From Bedellia somnulentella (lineage: Eukaryota; Arthropoda; Insecta; Lepidoptera; Bedelliidae): DNA of 64,000 bases. Made by a program: the position numbers and the translations under genes. The notes beneath the pieces were generated by a model. That model ran no database searches. It had not been told where the DNA came from and was given only the letters and a program-made list of their open reading frames with translations. Location of the stretch: NCBI GenBank assembly GCA_963576735.1, contig OY755178.1:10726001-10790000 (forward strand), given 5' to 3'. Below are positions 57,591 through 64,000 of the stretch, in pieces (positions within the stretch are counted from its first letter, which is position 1; each line of letters starts with the position of its first letter).

Positions 57591-58700
57591 ACTAACCCGA
57601 AGAGGGATAACCCAAGCTCCGGAAATCTTAACTATTTGCAACTTTTTGAAAATATAATAGTTGGTGGTACCTAACAAGGGACTGCGCCAAAAAAAAATGT
57701 AAAAAACCCTAAAATTCTTAATCACCAATGGCACCCATAGAAAGAGATAGGATAGTGTAATTCTAGACCGATGAGTGCAGAAAATAGTAGCGCTGAATAA
57801 ATAAAAGCGTACCAAAACAGTTTCATAATCAAAGATTTAAACGAATAAAATGATCAAAGTGATGACAAATATTCAATTAAAAATTAATGAAAATCGGCGA
57901 ACGTATCTATTTTCGAGAATTTGGTTAAAATACGGCAGTGCAGCTTGCATGATCGAAAAGCGACGATAAAATTCATTTATTTACGCGGACTCTGTGCGAA
58001 TGCGCTATGTTACATCTTGAGCCATTTGTATATGTTATTCTAAGGTAAACCACTAACACTCACAATGAATTCCGAATAGGGGTAACCAGACAGTAATTCT
58101 AAAACCACTTTAGCAGTTTTATTGAAATATAGCTGTTTACTGTTGCCACAGGCTTCGAATATACTAATCCAAAGAGGGATAGCCCAAGCTCCGGAAATCT
58201 TTACTATTTGCAACATTTTGAAAATATAATGGTTGATGATACCTAACAAGGGACTGCGCCAAAAATTTTTGTAAAAAACCCTAAAATTCTTAATCACCAA
58301 TGGCACCCATGGAAAGAGATATCATATTGTAATTCTAGACCGATGAGTACAGAAAATACTAGCGCTGAATAAATAAAAGTGTACTAAAACAGTTTCATAT
58401 GATATGATCATAGATGACAAATATTCAATTAAAAATTAATAAAAATCGGCGAACGTATCTATTTTCGAGAATTTGGTTAAAATACGGCAGTGCAGCTTGC
58501 ATGGTCCTGATTTAAATGCAAAGCTTCGGAATCGAAAAGCGACGATAAAATTCATTTATTTACGCGGACTCTGTGCGAATGCGCTATGTTACATCTTGAG
58601 CCATTTATATGTTATTCTAAGGTAAACCACTAATGCTCATAATGAATTCCAAATAGGGGTAACCAGACAGTAATTCTAAAACCACTTTAGCAGTTTCATA
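57579..58700. repeat. Tandem duplication of ~570 bp in the array unit
   Basis: 57579-58144 and 58148-58700 both start caggcttcgaatatacta, carry the diverged SINE-like relative on the minus strand, and continue through gaaaatcggcgaacgtatct to accactttagcagttt. Divergence between them is clear, so this is older than the unit C duplications. Confidence 0.85.
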
Positions 58701-58706
58701 GAAATA

Positions 58707-58950
58707 TAGCTGTTTACTGTTGGCTTAGAATAGCACTACCCTATTTATTCCGGTGGGTGTACGTAAGAGGCGACTAACGGTATTAGGGCTTTTATGAGAT
58801 TTTAGGGCGATGCGGTTGGAGATCCATAACCAACAACCTTTATTTAATCATCTTCGCCACGCAACTTCCAAAAGTAGCTGAGGAATTTCTAATTCCTTAG
58901 CTCTGGCTACCCCTTCTAGGGATTTATAGCCGTGAGGATATGTATATGTA
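58707..58950 (+). mobile_element. SINE-like repeat
   Basis: Complete copy followed by an AT microsatellite (58962-58981). Positional counterpart of 33095-33345 in unit B. Confidence 0.85.
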
Positions 58951-59039
58951 TATAATTTATTTATATATATATATATATATAAAAAAATTATTCTACTATT
59001 TATATTCTACTTATTCTGTTTATATGTATATTTATTAGG

Positions 59040-59335
59040 ATACTGTAGAAGTATATTTAATATAATTATTATACATATTAGATATATAAATTAATATTTA
59101 GGTCAAGGTTGTAAATAGGTTGCGTTTAGATAAGTTTAGTTTTGCATATTGATTATCATTTACTTCTAGTTAAGAGTTGTGTACTTGTTTTTCCTCACCA
59201 TAAAGGTTGACTGGAAGAAATCGCGTTAAGGCGATAAGTCCGCCTTTGTGTACTAAGTTTTAATGTTCTGTACTTTTGTAAAAACATTATATCTATTCTG
59301 TATGCAATAAAGTGTTCAAATAAATAAATATTTTT
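59040..59335 (+). mobile_element. LINE 3' UTR fragment (jockey/CR1-like)
   Basis: ggttgactggaagaaatcgc, gcgataagtccgcctttgtg and tgcaataaagtgttcaaata are the plus-strand form of the 3' end seen on the minus strand at 16085-16200, from a related subfamily. Confidence 0.7.
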
Positions 59336-59494
59336 TACTAATAATTAAAGAATAAATAAAGGAAAGAAAAAACCCGAGGTCGCGGGTTCGATCCCCGCCT
59401 GTGTCGAAAATTTTTCTTTCCTTTATTTATTCTTTAATTATTAGTAATAATCCCCACATGAGGTTTTCATGAACAAAAAGATTTAAATTATGTG
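59336..59494 (+). mobile_element. SINE S3 copy with inverted 5' half (foldback)
   Basis: The 3' half of the tRNA-like head (cccgaggtcgcgggttcgat) and the S3 tail are present. Its upstream 35 bp (59336-59370) are the exact reverse complement of the S3 tail at 59412-59446. The tRNA 5' half is missing. Confidence 0.85.
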
Positions 59495-59645
59495 ATAGTT
59501 AGGCGTTTTCAACATTTGCATTCTATCTGAAAAGGTAGACAAGTGGCCTTTCGAATTAGTAATAATTCGGAGGTAGGAAACGCAAACACTACTTAAACGT
59601 GTAAAAGAAATAAAGGATAGAAGAATTTCGCACTGGCAGCCAATT

Positions 59646-59803
59646 GACACGGTAGCTCAGTTGGCAGAGCGTCGGGGCGTTTACCCGAGGTCGCGGGTTC
59701 GATCCCCGCCTGTGTCGAAAAAAATTTTTCTTTCCTTTATTTATTCTTTAATTATTAGTAATAATCCCCACATGAGGTTTTCATGAACAAAAAGATTTAA
59801 ATT
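59646..59803 (+). mobile_element. tRNA-derived SINE (family S3) with intact cloverleaf head
   Basis: 59646-59717 folds as a full tRNA: 7-bp acceptor stem (GACACGG/CTGTGTC), D stem GCTC/GAGC, 5-bp anticodon stem TCGGG/CCCGA with loop GCGTTTA, and 5-bp T stem with loop TTCGATC. Positions read as anticodon GTT, but position 33 is C rather than the near-universal T, so a working tRNA is doubtful. The tail (tttttctttcctttatttat to gatttaaatta) repeats at 59411-59494 and in the split copy 24097/26402, which makes this a SINE head. Confidence 0.8.
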
Positions 59804-60103
59804 AAATATTTTTTAGTCTTTTTACTTTTTTTTGTATTCCCGTAGATAAAACAAATGTGCCAGAATCATATAAAAATACCGAAACAGTTAAAACAATAAT
59901 ATGTTTCTTATATTTCACGGGAATCAAAATTACTAATCACTTGACCTTTACATTAAGTGGGACGACGGACTATCATTCATATTTAAAAAACGGTTCTTTT
60001 GTTGAATATATAAATTGAAGCATCTCAACAACTAATACGTCGACGATATGGGCATACAATAGCACTCTAACCCACAGACCAAAGCTTAAATATCACGTCT
60101 TAA

Positions 60104-60342
60104 TTACATACATATACATAAACTCACAGCTATTAATCCCTCAAAGGGGTAGTCAGAACTGAGGAATTAGAAACACCGCAGCCACTTTTGGAAGTTGAGT
60201 GGGGGAAAGATGGTATAATAAAGGTTGTTGGTGATGGGTCTCAAACCGCATCGCCGAAAATCCCTTAAAAAGCCCCAATACCCTCATAAGTACACCCACG
60301 GGTCGAAATGGGGTAGTGCTATTCTAAGCCGACGCTGCACAA
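60104..60342 (-). mobile_element. SINE-like repeat
   Basis: Minus-strand copy: cagctattaatccctcaaag, gtctcaaaccgcatcgccga, ctaagccgacgctgcac. Confidence 0.85.
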
Positions 60343-60621
60343 CAATTCTAAGCCCAACATCATTTATACCAATTACAATCTTTTTACCCACTTACATTCA
60401 CTATATTGGACAGAGATGCAGATGTATCAAGAACAGTAGATATTCGTGAATGTATCAAGTAACTGCCTACTAGACACTTGAGGCAGGTAACAAATAGGCA
60501 GTAATCTAATTGAATTATATCTCGACGTTTGCCGCATAGTGAACCTACTCGTAAATGTAATTTATAAGTTAACCTTGTCGACGCACTTCGGTCAAAATTG
60601 CTTCCGTGTCATTAATACATA

Positions 60622-60850
60622 ATGTCGGCTTAGAATAACACTAACCCATTTCTATCCGTGGGTATCATATGAGTCAATTACGGATTTTGGGGGCTTTTAA
60701 AGAAGTTGTTCGGAGATGCGGTTTTTCTACCCATAACCTTTATTTATAATCTTCTTCCCACTCAAGTTCCAAATGTGGCTGAGAAATTTCGTATTTCGAA
60801 GCTTTAGCTACCCCTTCTAGGGATGTTTAGTGGTGAGTATATTTATATAT
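60622..60850 (+). mobile_element. SINE-like repeat, diverged
   Basis: aatgtcggcttagaataaca head, then ccaaatgtggctgagaaatt and gtggtgagtatatttatata tail. Many changes. Confidence 0.75.
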
Positions 60851-60875
60851 GTATTTAATACATAATATGGTGTCC

Positions 60876-60992
60876 ACAAGGTGGACCGATGACTTGGTCA
60901 AGGTCGCGGGAAGCCGATGGATGAGAACAGCAGATTTGAGGGAGGCCTATGTCCAGCAGTGGACTTCTATAGGTTGTGATGATGATGACACT
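60876..60992 (+). mobile_element. 3' end of an RTE-type LINE
   Basis: Translates to RWTDDLVKVAGSRWMRTA and LREAYVQQWTSIG followed by a (GAT)n tail, the C-terminus and microsatellite tail familiar from RTE-clade LINEs. A few codons are missing in the middle. 5'-truncated to about 120 bp. Confidence 0.8.
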
Positions 60993-63440
60993 CTGCACAT
61001 TTTTGTTAATTCATTCAAAAATACATTAAGCTCTGAGATGGAGCACCATATTGTCTTTGCCCTGCCTTTTCACTCTTGGAACGTCACATTTATTCGTGCT
61101 GGCAGCCGACGGTGAAAGATAGTTGATAAGTTACATATTCTTTTTGTTTTGAGCAAATCTGCACTACAATACTAATATTGTTCTTATCTCATATAGCCTG
61201 TTGTATGAAACTTTCAGTTGATGTATTTCAATAAAGCTTATTATCTGTATAATGTAGTTATATAATCGGGAGTCAACCAATTAATGTTGTAAGCGGTAAA
61301 TTTAGGTCCCGGCTGTAATGATAATGTTGTGTTAAGATAACATTAATAAGCTCGGTAAACAATAGGCATTCTACCTTTGTGCAATTGAGTATATCTTGTT
61401 TGTGATAATTTACTTACACTTACGCTATTTGTTTCCATTGGGGTAGGCATTTCGCCGACAAAACTTTCTTACTTTCTTAACGTGGATTAATATTGACATA
61501 CATGCAATCTTCATGCAATATAAAACATCGCATATATGTTCGTTTGGGTCGTCTATGGGAAACTAAAAATACCATTAAATTGTTTCGTGGCGCAGATTGG
61601 ATGTCTCCTTAACGATACATAAATACACATAATACAATACCATGAACAAATATAATTTTTAACAAGTTAATTAGGTTTAAAAATGCATAGGAGAGTATTT
61701 TTCCTTCACACCTGTTTTCACCCATTAGGTTATGTTTTGAGATAAGCATATAATAATTGATTTGTGATATAGATTTGTATATGTTCAACGCACAAAACAA
61801 AATAACAAATGTTCGACTGCATTCTTTTGTGAAGAGCGTCAGTAATTTCCCATTTTATCAAAAAGTGATAATTAAAATTAGGAATAAAAAATCATATCGG
61901 AATAAAGACTATTTTATATAATTAAAAATCGATAGCGAATAAATGAATTATACGTACTTTAACGAAGCCGGATGAAAAACGAATGTTCCACAAGAACTGA
62001 AACCATTCAAAATAAATTAAGAGCTTCACATAATATATTGTGTGACGTCATGACGTCTATTTGTTTAATTTACTAGTAAATAGTAATATAATAATATAGT
62101 ATAATATAATAAATAATTAGGTGGAAACATATATATATGGGATAGTCTCTGCCTGCCCCAATGTAAACTAACGGCGTGAGTATAATTATGTGTGTATGTA
62201 TCAGTCAGTGTCATCATCGGTCATACATTAACTTGTAAATAACTTTTTGTTTATGAATATTGCTAAGAAGATGTCTTGTTTTTCGCAATAAAATTTTCAC
62301 AGCATGTGCTTAATGCTAGTCTTATCATAAATAGCGAAATATGTTCACATAGAAGTTTGTGGAGAAAGGGTGAGTGTATCGTTCTCGCAGGGTTAATCAG
62401 GACCCCAGTTAACCCTCTTCGAGGCAAAAGTTACCCCATTAGCTGTGAGGATCTGAATTAACTTGCGAGCGCCGTTGTCGTTTTTACAAGTAGATAGTTG
62501 GCGGGACCAAGACAATTCACTTTACTGTATAGAAATTTTCTTTTGTGTGTTTTCTTTACAAAATTGTCTAACATCATAGATAAATTATAGTTGTAGTTAC
62601 TAAATATCAAATTTGAAAATCTCCTAGTTGATCAACTGCTTAGTTGGCAAGCATATTTTGTTATTAGTGAATGAACGGTAAGTGACAGTGCACCTTTATC
62701 ATGTAAAATAATTTAAACATTTTATTTGCCGTTTTGTACTCAAATGTCAAAATATAACCACAAACATCATATTTAACCATAACACTCGAATAAAATATCA
62801 GTCATTGTAAATCCCCAACAAGACTACATAATAACGACACCAATGAATTTAAAATTATAGTCACACAAACACACATTAGATGTACATTTACGAAAGAACT
62901 ACAAACAAAATATGATTAAAAAACAAACAAAAATATGGAACGTTAGTTTTTCCAGGTTGATGTATTAATAAATAGTAATTTAGAGAAAACTATAAGTAAC
63001 TTCTGTCAAAATTTGTAACGTACGAGTAATTAGTAAAGTTGGAACGTTTGTAATATGTGTTTGGTTAAAATATTAAGGGATCGGGCCAAGTATTGACAAG
63101 GGATCTCGTGTATTAGTTGACGGCAAATTAATCCTCTTACGAAACCTATTACCATGCTTGTTAGACTGATTGTGAAAACGTATTAAATAGCATGAATACA
63201 CGATTAATTATATTATAAATAACATAACATAACAATGACATAATTAGTATGTATACAATACAGCAGATCAGATTACACGAAAGAAGAATATGTTACTGAT
63301 CTGACAAAAGGCAAACATCAAATTAAAATGTTTGACTTTAGCAGGAATCAAACCTACGGCCCCTAAGTTCAGCTAGCCTTCTAACCAACTAAAACACGCC
63401 CGTCGTCCAAATTAGTATTTGTTTATTATTATATTATCTA
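60993..63440. other. Long interval without recognised gene
   Basis: Only relics were seen: a minus-strand LINE tail at 61416-61456 (tttccattggggtaggcatt), a plus-strand LINE 3' end at 62143-62200 (gggatagtctctgcctgccc, aacggcgtgagtata), and a degraded minus-strand tRNA-like block at 63335-63410 (aggaatcaaacctacggccc). The rest is AT-rich with no supported gene. Confidence 0.5.
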
Positions 63441-64000
63441 CTAGTGGATCGTCCCAGCTTCGCACGGGTAGCGTTGTATTTGAAATATCTGTGGTTTTTT
63501 TCTTTAGTCACTGCCCAAGCATTGTGAAATTCAGCGCAATGTTTTCAATTTATTAAATTTATAGCACTCCCTAAACAGTGTAGTTTCGTGATTTTTAATG
63601 CGCTTTAATGAACGGTTCAGTATTTCTGTTTAATAGCAAATTATGGAATAAAACGCTATTACGTTTTTATAACAATCTAAAAAATAAATCATTACGTGTT
63701 GTAGGATGCAACTACTGGCGCCATCTAGTATGTTATATGTAAATTAGTAACGATAGTGGATCGTCCCAGCTTCGCACGGGTAGCGTTGTTTTTTTAAATA
63801 TCTGAGGTTTCTTTCTTCAGTCACTACTCAAGCATTGTAAAATTCAGCGCAATGTTTTCAATTTATTAAATTTATAGCACTCCCTAAACAGTGTAGTTTG
63901 GTGATTTTGAATGCGCTTTAATGATGCGGTTCAGTATTTCCGTTTAATAGCAAATTTTGGTCTAAAACGCTATGAAGTATTTATAACAATCTAAAAAATA
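63441..64000 (-). mobile_element. Helitron 3' ends in tandem, cut by the window edge
   Basis: The CTAG end at 63441-63444 with ggatcgtcccagcttcgcac matches the 3' end of 31258-32223 (inverted). The 3'-terminal ~312 bp recurs from about 63753 (atagtggatcgtcccagctt, CTAG mutated to CTAT). The 5' end lies beyond the window. Confidence 0.85.

Larger units (their letters stand above)
34437..60030. repeat. Unit C of the complex tandem array (greatly expanded)
   Basis: Opens with the cggtgaaacgtgattcgcgc block (34468) and then follows the array order, interrupted by the Harbinger, local duplications and the Kabuki-like element. Landmarks: LINE tail 39565, tattcgggcaaaaacatttc 40245, cacaccactgaaaatcac 41559, ggctatattttcgcgaggtc 43095 and 54016, gcaatgtaaaattgatagct 55140, ggtaataaataagatgttta 56480, aaaatcggcgaacgtatc 57890 and 58442, gtgccagaatcatataaaaa 59859. 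Confidence 0.8.

Noticed and set aside
59646..59717. Functional tRNA-Asn(GTT) gene
   Set aside because: Position 33 is C and 37 is T, and the same 3' half and downstream tail recur as a mobile repeat, so a SINE head is the better call.

Overview
The window looks like lepidopteran (moth or butterfly) genomic DNA: AT-rich, with no recognisable host protein-coding gene, no rRNA and no CRISPR, and packed with nested transposable elements of types common in Lepidoptera. These are Helitrons with hairpin-CTAG ends, a Kabuki/CsRn1-like Ty3/gypsy element with a tRNA-Trp primer site, a PIF/Harbinger element, several LINE families and tRNA-derived SINEs. The organism call is an inference from repeat types only. 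The density of young nested elements would fit a W chromosome or other heterochromatin, which is not proven.

Layout. 1-11 kb: scattered copies of a ~245-bp SINE-like repeat (more than 20 copies in the window), a tRNA-SINE with target duplication at 1255-1602, and one nearly full-length EN-RT LINE (3437-6935, 11-bp target duplication) whose single ORF is broken by a 69-bp insertion and a frameshift. About 11.4-60 kb: a tandem array of a complex repeat unit of roughly 7-8 kb before insertions. Unit 0 (tail, 11.4-12.45 kb), unit A (about 13.98-22.86 kb), unit B (about 23.93-34.43 kb) and unit C (about 34.44-60 kb) share landmarks in the same order, and each unit carries different insertions. The array therefore contains its own pre-insertion sites for two Helitrons, a Harbinger, a Kabuki-like element, a SINE, a hAT element, a MITE and a LINE.

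Unit C holds the most striking parts. A complete Harbinger transposon (34596-39558, TAA target duplication) has two spliced genes, a MADF-domain protein (+) and a DDE transposase (-), that are interlocked: each gene's single intron contains an exon of the other. To its right a 4720-bp segment was duplicated in tandem, a Kabuki-like LTR element (44290-49468, identical 182-bp LTRs, gag, pol and a small membrane-protein ORF) inserted in the second copy, and a further 2010-bp tandem duplication followed. That second duplication broke 4 bp inside a hAT element that was later excised, leaving a GG footprint at 52477-52478.

60-64 kb: sparse LINE/SINE debris and a partly tandem Helitron 3' end cut by the window edge. 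Functionally the genes present serve mobile elements: nicking and reverse transcription (LINEs), integrase-mediated retrotransposition (Kabuki-like) and cut-and-paste transposition (Harbinger). The SINE-like repeat shares both its head and its tail with the EN-RT LINE, which suggests that the LINE mobilises it.
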